Positions 23,647 through 32,511 of a stretch of 64,000 bases of DNA are shown in pieces. Each line of letters begins with the position of its first letter. Position 1 is the stretch's first letter. The notes beneath the pieces were generated by a model that saw only the letters and a list, made by a program, of their open reading frames with translations, did not search any database and was not told the DNA's origin. Where the stretch lies: contig CAJYHS010000226.1 in the NCBI GenBank assembly GCA_913774715.1, positions 1 through 64,000 on the forward strand, given 5' to 3'. A program made the translations under genes and the position numbers. This DNA comes from an uncultured Siphonobacter sp. (lineage in GTDB: Bacteria > Bacteroidota > Bacteroidia > Cytophagales > Spirosomataceae).

Positions 23647-24363
23647 ATGCAACCTTCTCCATTTTGGGGTGAATTAGTCGGTACACTCGTGCTGATTCTG
23701 TTGGGCGATGGCGTCGTGGCAAATGTTCTTTTAAAACATTCCAAAGGTGAAAACAGCGGTTGGATTGTTATTACAGCTGGTTGGGGCTTCGCGGTGATGC
23801 TGGGCATCTTCGTGGCTAAAGCCTTTGGCAGTGCAGACGCTCATCTGAACCCGGCGGTTACGCTGGCGTTCGCGGTTTCCAATCATGATTATTCAAATGT
23901 ACTTTCCTATTGGTCGGCTCAAATGATCGGGGCTTTTCTCGGAGCCGTTCTGGTCTGGCTGCATTACCTCCCTCATTGGTCTGAAACTAGCGATCCAGGT
24001 CTTAAACTGGCCGTTTTTGCAACTACCCCAGCCGTTCGCAAACCGGCAGGTAACTTCATTTCAGAATTCATTGCCACCGCTTTATTAATTCTGGGTGTCA
24101 GCTCTATTTCTGGAGCGGGGGAACTGGCCATTGGTTTAGGGCCTTACCTGGTGGGTTTGCTAGTCTGGAGCATTGGCTTATCACTCGGTGGTACAACGGG
24201 TTATGCCATGAGTCCAGCCCGCGATCTGGCTCCACGGGTGGCTCATGCTTTACTGCCCATTCCCGGTAAAGGCTCTTCTGACTGGTCCTACGCCTGGATT
24301 CCCGTCGTTGCTACCCTTCTCGGTGGTGTGGCGGGCAGTCTGTTATTCATGGCCTTTCATTAA
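23647..24363 (+). CDS. glpF: Glycerol facilitator / aquaglyceroporin (MIP family)
   Basis: The 238-residue channel passes glycerol (and possibly water) through the inner membrane to the kinase encoded next to it. Six membrane spans and two half-helix loops are visible. The first NPA box is intact (68-70, HLNPAVT). The second reads SPA (189-191), followed by Arg192 and Asp193; the Asp after Arg is typical of glycerol-conducting members. The Asn-to-Ser change in the second box is unusual. It lies 74 bp upstream of glpK on the same strand, so the pair is probably one operon. Confidence 0.9.
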   Translation: MQPSPFWGELVGTLVLILLGDGVVANVLLKHSKGENSGWIVITAGWGFAVMLGIFVAKAFGSADAHLNPAVTLAFAVSNHDYSNVLSYWSAQMIGAFLGAVLVWLHYLPHWSETSDPGLKLAVFATTPAVRKPAGNFISEFIATALLILGVSSISGAGELAIGLGPYLVGLLVWSIGLSLGGTTGYAMSPARDLAPRVAHALLPIPGKGSSDWSYAWIPVVATLLGGVAGSLLFMAFH

Positions 24364-24437
24364 TTCAGCGTAGCTTCCGGCTTCTTACGCGGCCAAGCTT
24401 TCACTGAAAACAGTAAACCGAAAACTGCAAACTGAAG

Positions 24438-25928
24438 ATGTACATTGGCTCCATAGATCAGGGTACGACGAGTACTCGTTTCATTATTTTCGATAAAAAG
24501 GGCGAGATTATTTCGATTGCCCAGAAAGAACACACGCAGTACTACCCTCAACCCGGCTGGGTGGAGCATAACCCCGATGAAATCTGGGCGAATACGCAGG
24601 AAGTGATTAAAGAAGCACTGGCAAAAGCTAAATTAACAACTAAGCATTTAACCGCCGTCGGCATTACCAATCAACGCGAAACAACGGTCGTCTGGAATAA
24701 ATTTACGGGGAAACCTTACTACAATGCCATCGTCTGGCAGGATACCCGAACCAGTTCGCTGGTGAATGAACTGGCAGCAGACGGCGGGCCGGATCGTTTT
24801 CGGGAAAAGACGGGATTACCCTTAGCAACTTACTTCAGTAGTTTGAAAATCAAATGGTTATTAAAACATGTAGCTACGCTTGAAAAAGACGCGATCAAGG
24901 GTGAAGTATTATTCGGGACGATGGATACCTACGTCATCTGGCAACTCACGGGAGGTAATAAGAATGCTAAACACATTACCGATGTAACTAACGCGAGCCG
25001 TACGCAACTTATGGATTTACGTACGCTAAAATGGGATAATTCGCTACTGGAAACCTTCGGCATTCCCAAAAAAATGCTACCCGAAATCCGCTCATCTTCG
25101 GAAGTGTATGCAAAAGCGAAAGGTGTACTGGAAGGCGTGCCGATAGCCGGAATTTTAGGTGATCAACAGGCAGCTTTGGTGGGACAAACCTGTTTTCGCC
25201 CTGGTGAAGCCAAGAATACCTATGGCACGGGCTGTTTTATGTTACTGAATACGGGTGATGCCCTAACTCAATCGACGCACGGGCTTATTACGACCGTTGC
25301 CTACCAGTTAGGTACTCAACCCGTTCAATATGCCCTCGAGGGTTCAGTGGCCATTGCCGGAGCCTTGGTTCAATGGCTACGTGACAACCTGGGCTTAATC
25401 GAAAAAAGCTCAGACATCGAAACCCTGGCCCGAACCGTGGAAGATAACGGCGGTTGTTACTTTGTCCCAGCCTTTTCGGGCTTATATGCTCCTTACTGGC
25501 GTAGCGATGCCCGAGGCGTAGTGGCGGGATTGACCCGATTTGTTACCAAAGGGCATTTAGGGCGGGCCGCTCTGGAAGCTACTGCTTTTCAAACCCTGGA
25601 AATTCTGGAGGCTATGGAAAAAGATGCCGGAATCCGGTTATCTGAGTTACGAGCCGACGGTGGCATGACGGTCAATGAGTTACTCATGCAGTTTCAGTCG
25701 GACTTATTAAATGTACCCGTCGTTCGCCCCAAAATGATTGAAACCACGGCTTTAGGTGCCGCCTACGCTGCCGGACTAGCGGTGGGTTACTGGAAAGATC
25801 TGGACGATTTACGTCAAAACTGGGGCATTGAAAAAACCTGGAAACCGCAAATGGCCCGGGCTAAACGAAATTCCATGTACCGAAGCTGGCGAAAAGCCGT
25901 GCGGCGTTCGTTTGGTTGGGAAGAATAG
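24438..25928 (+). CDS. glpK: Glycerol kinase
   Basis: GlpK phosphorylates glycerol with ATP to glycerol 3-phosphate in the cytoplasm. The 496-residue length is standard for the FGGY family. The N-terminal phosphate motif [15 protein letters not shown] starts at residue 4, the substrate segment [14 protein letters not shown] lies near 75-90, and [12 protein letters not shown] (about 262-275) and [16 protein letters not shown] (about 410-425) cover the ATP site and FGGY signature 2. It follows glpF, giving a two-gene glycerol uptake operon closed by the hairpin at 25973-26016. No glpD is seen nearby. Confidence 0.95.
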   Translation: MYIGSIDQGTTSTRFIIFDKKGEIISIAQKEHTQYYPQPGWVEHNPDEIWANTQEVIKEALAKAKLTTKHLTAVGITNQRETTVVWNKFTGKPYYNAIVWQDTRTSSLVNELAADGGPDRFREKTGLPLATYFSSLKIKWLLKHVATLEKDAIKGEVLFGTMDTYVIWQLTGGNKNAKHITDVTNASRTQLMDLRTLKWDNSLLETFGIPKKMLPEIRSSSEVYAKAKGVLEGVPIAGILGDQQAALVGQTCFRPGEAKNTYGTGCFMLLNTGDALTQSTHGLITTVAYQLGTQPVQYALEGSVAIAGALVQWLRDNLGLIEKSSDIETLARTVEDNGGCYFVPAFSGLYAPYWRSDARGVVAGLTRFVTKGHLGRAALEATAFQTLEILEAMEKDAGIRLSELRADGGMTVNELLMQFQSDLLNVPVVRPKMIETTALGAAYAAGLAVGYWKDLDDLRQNWGIEKTWKPQMARAKRNSMYRSWRKAVRRSFGWEE

Positions 25929-25972
25929 TTTTAAGTTGTTGGTTATTAGTTGTTTGAACATTAGGATAAAGG

Positions 25973-26016
25973 AAACGGGGCAATGACTATCAAAACTGAT
26001 AGTCATTGCCCCGTTT
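25973..26016. terminator. Bidirectional terminator between glpK and pdhA
   Basis: The 20-bp arms 25973-25992 and 25997-26016 are perfect reverse complements with a 4-nt AAAC loop, GC-rich in the outer stem, with A and T runs at the ends. It serves the convergent glpK and pdhA transcripts. Confidence 0.8.
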
Positions 26017-26074
26017 TGCTATTAATCAGTTGAGTGCAAGTTATTACGAACAACCTTCAACTACCAACTGATAA

Positions 26075-27091
26075 CTATTCCTGAATGAATGGGTAATCCT
26101 CCTGAACGTACACGTCTTTGTAAGCTTCGCTTGGATCTGGATAAGGAGATTCTTCCGCAAATTTCACGGATTCAGCTACCTGCTCTTTTACTTTATCTTC
26201 AATCGCCGTCAGTTCTTCTTCCGTTGCGAAACCGTTTTCAAGAATCGTTGCCCGGGTCCACTCAATAGGGTCACGGCGTTTGTATTCTTCTACTTCTTCT
26301 TTCGTCCGGTATTTCTGAGGATCGGACATCGAGTGACCACGGTAACGATACGTCTTGAATTCCAGGAAAGTAGGACCTTCACCGGCACGAGCACGCTCTG
26401 CCGCACGGCTAACCGCTTCGTGAACAGCTTCAACGCTCATTCCATCTACTGGCTCTGAAGGCATATCATACGCTTCACCAATGGTGTACAGATCCGTTAC
26501 GTTGGAGGTACGTGCTACCGAAGTACCCATCGCATAACCGTTGTTTTCTACCACGAAGATCACGGGCAGTTTCCAGGTCATGGCCATGTTAAAGGCTTCG
26601 TGCAGAGCACCCTGACGAACGGCACCGTCTCCGAAGAAACAGATACACAGGTTTTTCGTTTTCAGGTATTTTTCAGCAAAGGCAATACCAGCACCCAGAG
26701 GAATCTGAGCACCCACGATTCCGTGACCGCCAACAAAGTTTACTTCTTTGTCAAAAATGTGCATGGAACCGCCTTTTCCTTTAGTCGTACCCGTAGCTTT
26801 GCCGTATAATTCGGCCATGATAGCATTGGGGCTCGTACCTAAAGCTAAAGGAAAACCGTGATCACGGTAAGCAGTAATCCATTTGTCATCTTTTGTCAGA
26901 GCAGATACTGAACCTACAGAACAAGCTTCCTGACCGATGTACAAGTGGCAAAAACCACGGATTTTTTGTTGTCCATAGAGCTGACCGGCTTTTTCTTCAA
27001 AACGCCGTTGAAGCATCATATTTTCAAACCAATAGAGGTAGGTTTCTTTCGGGTATTTTACCTTCGCTTTGGCTTTTTCTTTTGTGGCCAT
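26075..27091 (-). CDS. pdhA: Pyruvate dehydrogenase E1 component, alpha subunit
   Basis: This is the thiamine-diphosphate subunit that, with an E1 beta subunit, decarboxylates pyruvate in the pyruvate dehydrogenase complex. It is 338 aa from ATG 27091 (MATKEKAKAKVKY); the open frame extends upstream, but the extra leader is not family-like. The ThDP motif runs from GDG (154-156) to NN (183-184), and the phosphorylation-loop-like YRGHSMSDP lies near 270-280. No beta subunit or E2 gene is adjacent, so the complex genes are scattered, as in other Bacteroidota. It is divergent from recF with a 130-bp gap. Confidence 0.9.
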   Translation of the reverse strand: MATKEKAKAKVKYPKETYLYWFENMMLQRRFEEKAGQLYGQQKIRGFCHLYIGQEACSVGSVSALTKDDKWITAYRDHGFPLALGTSPNAIMAELYGKATGTTKGKGGSMHIFDKEVNFVGGHGIVGAQIPLGAGIAFAEKYLKTKNLCICFFGDGAVRQGALHEAFNMAMTWKLPVIFVVENNGYAMGTSVARTSNVTDLYTIGEAYDMPSEPVDGMSVEAVHEAVSRAAERARAGEGPTFLEFKTYRYRGHSMSDPQKYRTKEEVEEYKRRDPIEWTRATILENGFATEEELTAIEDKVKEQVAESVKFAEESPYPDPSEAYKDVYVQEDYPFIQE

Positions 27092-27221
27092 TACACGCGG
27101 GATTAGAAGAGTGGAAATAACGTCTGATTTTCCGAACTTTTTCTCCGGCCAAAGGCACGAATCTGGAAAACCTGGTACAAAACTTTCGGCGAAATTAGCC
27201 TGCAATCGTCAAAACACAAAG

Positions 27222-28433
27222 ATGCTTTTTCTAGAACGGCTTCATTTAACTCATTATAAGTCCTACGAATCGGGAGCCTTTCTCTTTTCCGAACGGGTAA
27301 ATGCCATTGTCGGCGAAAATGGCAGTGGCAAAACCAACCTGCTCGATGCCATTTATTTTTTGTCACTGACGAAAAGTGCTCTTACCAGTCAGGATGCTTC
27401 GTCCATCCAGCACGGGGCGGATTTCATGCTGATAGACGGCGTTTTCTCCCGTTACGAGGCTCAAGAGCCTGCCGTTAACCTGGCGAAAATAACGAATGAT
27501 TCGGAGGAAACCCATTCTGAGGAAGCTATTTCTGAAGAGATTCATTCAGACCGCTCCGAGGATTCACCGACGCATTCATCGGTTAGAACTTCTCAAATCA
27601 CGATTTCATTACCCCGCGGCCAGCGAAAAGTGGTTATGAATGATCGTAAAGCTTACGAACGGCTGGCGGATCATATTGGTAAATTCCCCGTGGTACTAAT
27701 CGCTCCGGATGATACAGACTTAGTTCGGGAAGGTTCGGAAGAAAGACGGAAATTTTTTGATGGTGTGCTATCTCAGCAACGCCCGGACTACCTCAGTGAT
27801 TTATTACAATATAACCGCATTCTGGATCAGCGAAATACCTTATTGAAGCAGTTTCACGAACGTCGTTACACTGATGAAGATCTGCTGGAGGCTTATTCCC
27901 AGCCGCTAGTCGATTTGGCTTTGCGACTCCATGAGACCCGAAAAAGCTTTTTACAGGAATTTCTGCCGGTTTTTCAAGAGCATTATGCTCAATTAAGTGA
28001 AAGCCGCGAAACGGTAGAAATCCGTTATGAATCTGAAGTAGAAACGGAAGATTTTCGAAAGCAGTTCTGGCTCAACCGTCATCGGGACGTTGCGGCTCAA
28101 CGCACCACGCTTGGTATTCATCGGGACGATTACGCCTTTGAGATTGATTCGTATCCTTTGAAGAAGTTTGGCTCTCAGGGACAGCAAAAGTCCTTTGTCG
28201 TCGCTTTAAAACTAGCTCAGTTTCATTTATTAACTCAGGAAAAAGGCCATCAACCCATTTTGCTACTCGATGACATTTTTGATAAGCTGGATGATCGTCG
28301 CATTGCCAAACTCATCCAAATGATGCAGGATGGGACGTTCGGTCAGGTTTTTCTAACGGATGCCCGCCCCGAACGCACGCAGTCGCTTCTGGAGGCTTCT
28401 GGTATTACGGCGAATATGATTCGAACGACTTAA
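27222..28433 (+). CDS. recF: DNA replication and repair protein RecF
   Basis: RecF is an SMC-like ATPase that helps load RecA onto gapped DNA during repair. I start it at ATG 27222 (MLFLERLHLTHYKSY), giving 403 aa. The Walker A loop is GENGSGKT (31-38), the ABC-like signature KFGSQGQQKS is at 315-324, and the Walker B plus D-loop is ILLLDDIFDKLD (346-357). Family members are usually about 360-370 aa. The extra length is a Ser/Glu/His-rich insert at about 81-121, between strands of the N-terminal lobe. It is divergent from pdhA. Confidence 0.9.
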   Translation: MLFLERLHLTHYKSYESGAFLFSERVNAIVGENGSGKTNLLDAIYFLSLTKSALTSQDASSIQHGADFMLIDGVFSRYEAQEPAVNLAKITNDSEETHSEEAISEEIHSDRSEDSPTHSSVRTSQITISLPRGQRKVVMNDRKAYERLADHIGKFPVVLIAPDDTDLVREGSEERRKFFDGVLSQQRPDYLSDLLQYNRILDQRNTLLKQFHERRYTDEDLLEAYSQPLVDLALRLHETRKSFLQEFLPVFQEHYAQLSESRETVEIRYESEVETEDFRKQFWLNRHRDVAAQRTTLGIHRDDYAFEIDSYPLKKFGSQGQQKSFVVALKLAQFHLLTQEKGHQPILLLDDIFDKLDDRRIAKLIQMMQDGTFGQVFLTDARPERTQSLLEASGITANMIRTT

Positions 28434-28601
28434 AACCTGATCGTTGCTGAGCAGTAGAAAGAACTTTTGTCAATCAAGCCTCACATGGGTTAACTATGGC
28501 TAGCTCCGGATGTAATTGGGGGTCTGTTTCGTAGGGCTTCCGGGGTTGTTTTACTTATACTTCAATAGTTTTACGTCATACCTGTTGCGTAACAAACAAT
28601 G

Positions 28602-28636
28602 CCTCTTACCCAGACGCGATGAGGTTGTGTCTATAC
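28602..28636 (-). repeat. Dispersed palindromic repeat, copy A (degenerate)
   Basis: Read on the plus strand, this matches the reverse complement of 42891-42925 at most positions. The shared core is ACCCAGACGCGATGA, and the left arm CCTCT is also shared. The right arm of the palindrome is decayed (GTTGTGTCTATAC against GTCGCGTCTCTAC). Similarity appears to extend about 15-20 bp to the left (GCGTAA...). This suggests a REP-like or MITE-like element present in several copies in the genome. Confidence 0.55.
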
Positions 28637-28711
28637 ATGCTCACGATTTTTTGAATTTGTAATCCGACAACAATCCGTAGAAATTTCGCACTCCTTTTCT
28701 GGTCTGAAAAC

Positions 28712-28745
28712 AAAAAAATCTCCACCCATTGAAGTGAAGATTTTT
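28712..28745 (-). terminator. Terminator of the second adaptor/TolC operon
   Basis: AAAAAATCTCCAC pairs with GTGAAGATTTTT around a short loop, with one mismatch. It lies just beyond the stop of the minus-strand adaptor gene (28768) and is followed by a T-run in that direction. Confidence 0.65.
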
Positions 28746-28767
28746 CGTACTACGACCAACAAACTAA

Positions 28768-30144
28768 TTATTTATTTTTCACTTGTTCTACTTTTTTCGC
28801 CACTTTGTCGCCTGCTTTCAAATTCTTAGAAACCAGCAGGAATGGTCCTGATACGACTTCTTCTCCCGCCTTTAACCCTGACAGGATTTCAATATTTTCG
28901 AAATCACTAATGCCCGTTTTAACCGTCCGTTGTTCGACTACTCCATTTTTAGTAACGAATACAACTTCTTCCGGTTTTGCTTCTTTACGAACCTGATTTT
29001 CATTAGTAACCCCTTGGTTATTAGCCGTTTTTGATTCCGTCTCCTTTTCAGCTGATCGGGTAGTTACTGCTGAGATAGGCACACTTAATACTCCATTTTT
29101 TCGTTCCGTTATTACTTCAACGGACGCTGTCATTCCGGGTCTGAATGGGAAATTTCTTTTCTTTTTGCGGTCCACTAAATCCCGATACGAATCGGGCAAA
29201 ATTCGCATTTTAACTTCAAATTCCGTTACGGCATCGGTAGAAGTAGCCGCCGCTGAAAGTGAACTTCCCGAGCCATTAGCTGTGTTCGCAATGGAGGTTA
29301 CCAAGCCCTTAAATTTTCGTCCTGAATACGTGTAGGCATCTACATCAATAATCACGGAATCGCCGACATTTACCCGCACAATATCGTTTTCATTCACATT
29401 TACCCGCACCTCCATATTATTCAGATTGGCAATGCGAAGTAACTCGGTTCCTGCCATTTGAGAAGTACCTACTACCCGTTCCCCTAACTCCACATCCAAC
29501 TTAGAAATGATCCCATTCGATGGAGCATAAATCGTCGTTTTCCGTAAGGTTTCTACGGCATCCCGTAGTCCTGCATCTGCACTTTCAACGGCATAACGAG
29601 ATGCTTCAATGTTGGCTTTAGTTGATTCCACATTTTGACGAGCTACTTTAAAATTTGCTTCAACCGTTTCAAAATCGGCATCTGATATTACTTTATCGCC
29701 ATATAACTTCTTGTTCCGGTTATAATCTGCCTGAGCCCGAATCAACTGGGCTTCCACCTGTCCAAGGCTAGCTTTACTTTGCTCATAACTCGCCTTTGCC
29801 TGATTAACCGTCGCCTTTGCCCGGGCCACCAGCGACTCATAGTTATCCGGACGAATGCGTAATAACAATTGCCCTTTCACGACTGAATCGCCTTCGTGAA
29901 TATTCAGCTCGATAATCTCGCCTGATACGTCGGGGCTGATTTTAACTTCTACTTCGGGTTGAATTTTTCCTGAAGCACTGACTCTCTCCACAATATCAGC
30001 CGTCCTTACAGTACTAAACGTAGCTTCTTCGGCTTTTTCCTTACCAATCCAGCCCGCAGCTTTAGCCACAAAAAGACCCGCTACTAATACAAGTACAATC
30101 CCACCGAGAATCCACCAAATCCGATTTGAAGAACGTTTTGCCAT
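28768..30144 (-). CDS. Efflux periplasmic adaptor (HlyD/MacA-type)
   Basis: A 458-residue membrane-fusion protein expected to bridge an inner-membrane exporter and a TolC channel. One N-terminal span (about 9-29) is followed by a barrel-sandwich domain (VSPDVSGEIIELNIHEGDSVVKG-like, near 68-90). A long alpha-hairpin (about 95-180) is rich in Ala, Glu, Lys and Gln, and beta-barrel parts follow. Compared with the adaptor at 17440-18522 it is longer, anchored by a span instead of a lipid, and has a Ser/Thr/Asn-rich insert near 370-390. A TolC-family gene lies directly upstream, but no permease is adjacent, so the pump partner must be elsewhere. Confidence 0.85.
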   Translation of the reverse strand: MAKRSSNRIWWILGGIVLVLVAGLFVAKAAGWIGKEKAEEATFSTVRTADIVERVSASGKIQPEVEVKISPDVSGEIIELNIHEGDSVVKGQLLLRIRPDNYESLVARAKATVNQAKASYEQSKASLGQVEAQLIRAQADYNRNKKLYGDKVISDADFETVEANFKVARQNVESTKANIEASRYAVESADAGLRDAVETLRKTTIYAPSNGIISKLDVELGERVVGTSQMAGTELLRIANLNNMEVRVNVNENDIVRVNVGDSVIIDVDAYTYSGRKFKGLVTSIANTANGSGSSLSAAATSTDAVTEFEVKMRILPDSYRDLVDRKKKRNFPFRPGMTASVEVITERKNGVLSVPISAVTTRSAEKETESKTANNQGVTNENQVRKEAKPEEVVFVTKNGVVEQRTVKTGISDFENIEILSGLKAGEEVVSGPFLLVSKNLKAGDKVAKKVEQVKNK

Positions 30145-30193
30145 GGCTTTTAGCCCTTATTTTAATAATAGTATAGTCCCTGATTTCTGAACT

Positions 30194-31633
30194 CTAAAAA
30201 GATAAAGGTTTATTCTGATAATAGTCTAATACCTTTATTCTCAACACATAATCATACTTAGCCTGAATCTGATTAATTCTTGAACGATCCAGGTTTGACT
30301 TAGCCAGGTTATAGTCTACGGAGTTAATAGCTCCAGCATTGAATCGACTTTCGGATGCTCTGAAAGCTAACTCCAAAGCCTCTACCTGACGAGTGAGGGA
30401 AGCATAACGCTTGGCAGCGGCCGTCATATTTACATACGCCTGCTCGATATTCTGGCGAAGCTGTAACCGGACATTATCAGCCTGATATTGCTGGTTTCTT
30501 ACGTTGAGCGAAGCATTTGCCGTTCGATAGCGAACCTGAAACGCATTGAAAATGGGAATACGAAGACTTAAACCAATACCACCATTCAGGTTATTCGTGA
30601 GCTGTTCAGTCCAGGGAATGTTTTGAGTCGTATAACCCGGTTGGGTTGTAGTAAAAGTAATAGGCACCTGCTGGCCTTCAAAATCTACGTAGGCCGTATT
30701 GGTTATGGTAGTAGGCGTACCTGCCAATGAACGACGGGCGGCACTCGAGTAATTACTCCCAAGGCTAAGGTTGAAAGCCAGTGAAGGAAAATAAGAGCCC
30801 CGAGCAATAGCCACACCAGTGCGGGCACTCAAGGTTCTGAGGTCAGCCGCCTGAACAGCCGCCTGGGTTTTCAGAGCTGAAGCGTAAATCTGCTGAATGG
30901 GCGTATTATAGGTATCGTCGGGTGTATTTACGCTCATCCGATCCAATGTAATTTCCTGAATTTCAGGATCATTCATTAGTTGAAGCAACTGTAATTTTGA
31001 GATTACCAGATTGTTTTCAGCCGTTACTACGGATAATTCATCATTAGCGAACTGAGCTTGCAAATCCAGTAAGTTGGCTTGAGGTAAGGCTCCGGCATTT
31101 ACCAGCTTCTCCGTACGGGACACCTGCTGACCTGTAATGTCTACCTGCGTTCGGGATACCGCCAGGATGTCTTCATTATTCAATACCTGCAGATAGGCTA
31201 AAACCACATTCAGAGCGACCTGATCGCGAGTAGCCTGCACGTCTAACTTACTGGCATCCAGCAATTGCTGATTTTGCTTAATTGTGTTAGTAACGATTCC
31301 TCCATTGTAAATGATCTCCGAAGACGTAAGATTTAAATTATTGTAATTAAGCGTCTGGGTAACGTAAGAGTTAGTGAAAGGATCAATGTTACGCCCCAGA
31401 TTCAGCCCTTGCGTAATTGCACTATTCAGCGTAGGCAAGCGGGTATATTTAGATTGCTCCAGGGTGTTGCGGTTCACTTCTACCTGTACTTCGCTCTGTT
31501 TGACCTGAAGGTTATTCTTCCAGGCAATATCCACGCAATCCTGAAGTGATTTTTTCGGAGCAACCGTCTGCCCAAGGGCGGGTAAGGCCACTGCCAGACT
31601 TATGCCAATAAACCAGACTTTGAGGCTTGTCAT
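30194..31633 (-). CDS. TolC-family outer-membrane channel
   Basis: This 479-residue outer-membrane efflux protein has a signal peptide (1-22, ending ALGQ) and two OEP repeats (about 30-220 and 260-465) with long coiled helices typical of the periplasmic tunnel (KSLQDCVDIAWKNNLQVKQ near the start). Unlike the NodT-type gene at 12821, it has no lipobox. It is transcribed 49 bp ahead of the MacA-like adaptor, giving a two-gene export unit. An ABC transporter partner would be expected elsewhere, but none is adjacent. Confidence 0.85.
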   Translation of the reverse strand: MTSLKVWFIGISLAVALPALGQTVAPKKSLQDCVDIAWKNNLQVKQSEVQVEVNRNTLEQSKYTRLPTLNSAITQGLNLGRNIDPFTNSYVTQTLNYNNLNLTSSEIIYNGGIVTNTIKQNQQLLDASKLDVQATRDQVALNVVLAYLQVLNNEDILAVSRTQVDITGQQVSRTEKLVNAGALPQANLLDLQAQFANDELSVVTAENNLVISKLQLLQLMNDPEIQEITLDRMSVNTPDDTYNTPIQQIYASALKTQAAVQAADLRTLSARTGVAIARGSYFPSLAFNLSLGSNYSSAARRSLAGTPTTITNTAYVDFEGQQVPITFTTTQPGYTTQNIPWTEQLTNNLNGGIGLSLRIPIFNAFQVRYRTANASLNVRNQQYQADNVRLQLRQNIEQAYVNMTAAAKRYASLTRQVEALELAFRASESRFNAGAINSVDYNLAKSNLDRSRINQIQAKYDYVLRIKVLDYYQNKPLSF

Positions 31634-31831
31634 TATCTTTCCAAACTATTGTTCATCAATGATACACAAGCCCAAGCAGAGTGACGAATAGTTTTAGGAT
31701 AAACGGCGAAAAATGAGTTTATGGGTTTAGAGTTTGATGTTTTGAGTTGTTATTTCCCTAAACCATTGTACAGGCTTATAGCATTAACTCTAAACGCAAA
31801 ACACAAAATACCAGACTCGTGAAAACACAAA

Positions 31832-31860
31832 AAAGTCCAGAAGAACGACTTCTGGACTTT
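31832..31860 (-). terminator. Terminator of the small membrane protein gene
   Basis: AAAGTCCAGAAG (31832-31843) and CTTCTGGACTTT (31849-31860) are perfect 12-bp arms with a 5-nt loop, preceded on the plus strand by an A-run that becomes a T-run for minus-strand transcripts. It lies 59 bp after the stop at 31920. Confidence 0.7.
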
Positions 31861-31919
31861 CCTTTTCCCCCATTGTTTTACCTAACCTAACAAACCCTTT
31901 CGGGTAAGACTCTTTATAA

Positions 31920-32096
31920 TTACACGCGAGCCGATTTATTACGGATGTTTCGCATGAAGTTATTAAACTCAGTACGCTCTAATCTGTTTTGTGGACGGTA
32001 ATACCCCAGGTCCTTTTTTGATCCAAAAGCGTCCAGTATTGCGGCAATTGCTGCCCCCACTCCCAGGGTTAACAACATGATCAGAGCTAATGACAT
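31920..32096 (-). CDS. Small single-span membrane protein (58 aa)
   Basis: A 58-residue frame begins at ATG 32096 (MSLALIMLLTLGVGAAIAAI) and ends at TAA 31920-31922. Residues 3-22 form one hydrophobic helix with a small-residue face. The rest (about 24-58) is polar and basic (GSKKDLGYYRPQNRLERTEF), so it probably faces the cytoplasm. I do not recognise a family. It is followed by a good terminator and sits beside another tiny membrane-protein gene, which favours a real gene. Stress-linked envelope function is a guess from the neighbours. Confidence 0.55.
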   Translation of the reverse strand: MSLALIMLLTLGVGAAIAAILDAFGSKKDLGYYRPQNRLERTEFNNFMRNIRNKSARV

Positions 32097-32135
32097 AAGT
32101 ACTTATAGATTGGTCTTATATTTTATCGAACTGCC

Positions 32136-32288
32136 CTAAATACTACCTCTGCGAATAAAGGTTAATAGGAATGATACTACGGCGATTACTAACAAGATGT
32201 GGATAAGGCCTCCTGCACTGTATCCTACTACTCCAATAAGCCAGCCAATAATTAAAATAACGGCGATGATATACAATAGACTTCTCAT
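32136..32288 (-). CDS. Lmo0937-family small membrane protein (50 aa)
   Basis: From ATG 32288 (MRSLLYIIAVILIIGWLIG) the frame codes for 50 residues with two hydrophobic helices (about 4-19 and 27-44) and a basic tail (FIRRGSI). This is the size and layout of the Lmo0937-type membrane peptides, which are often seen with stress genes in Bacteroidota. The open frame extends 156 bp upstream, but that leader is not family-like. It lies 39 bp upstream of the 58-aa gene on the same strand. An inverted repeat at 32411-32427 lies in the gap shared with the BrkB-family gene. Confidence 0.7.
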   Translation of the reverse strand: MRSLLYIIAVILIIGWLIGVVGYSAGGLIHILLVIAVVSFLLTFIRRGSI

Positions 32289-32410
32289 GACGGTTAAAGT
32301 TTTTTTCGTGAATTGGATGTTGACTAGGTAGATAAAAACAGTTTGCCAGCAGTGCCAGAAGCCTTTATTATATGTATATACGTTTGAATAAAAGAAAAAC
32401 GAGTACAAAA

Positions 32411-32427
32411 TTCCCCACGCCGGGGAA
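32411..32427. promoter_or_regulatory. Inverted repeat in divergent promoter region
   Basis: TTCCCC (32411-32416) and GGGGAA (32422-32427) form a 17-bp dyad with a 5-bp spacer; a third GGGGAA half-site lies at 32446-32451. It sits between the 50-aa membrane protein gene and the BrkB-family gene, about 85 bp before the latter. It could bind a stress regulator; this is inference. Confidence 0.4.
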
Positions 32428-32511
32428 ATACCCCTGAGGTACAACGGGGAACGGAAGTGGCATTATAATGGTAACTACTCTACAGGTAACACGTATTGGC
32501 CCTTCACTTCT

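Larger units (their letters stand above)
28434..28767. other. Intergenic gap of about 330 bp after recF
   Basis: Non-coding DNA between recF (+) and the adaptor gene (-). It contains a degenerate copy of a palindromic repeat at 28602-28636, matched by a second copy at 42891-42925, and the operon terminator at 28712-28745. No ORF is convincing. Confidence 0.5.
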
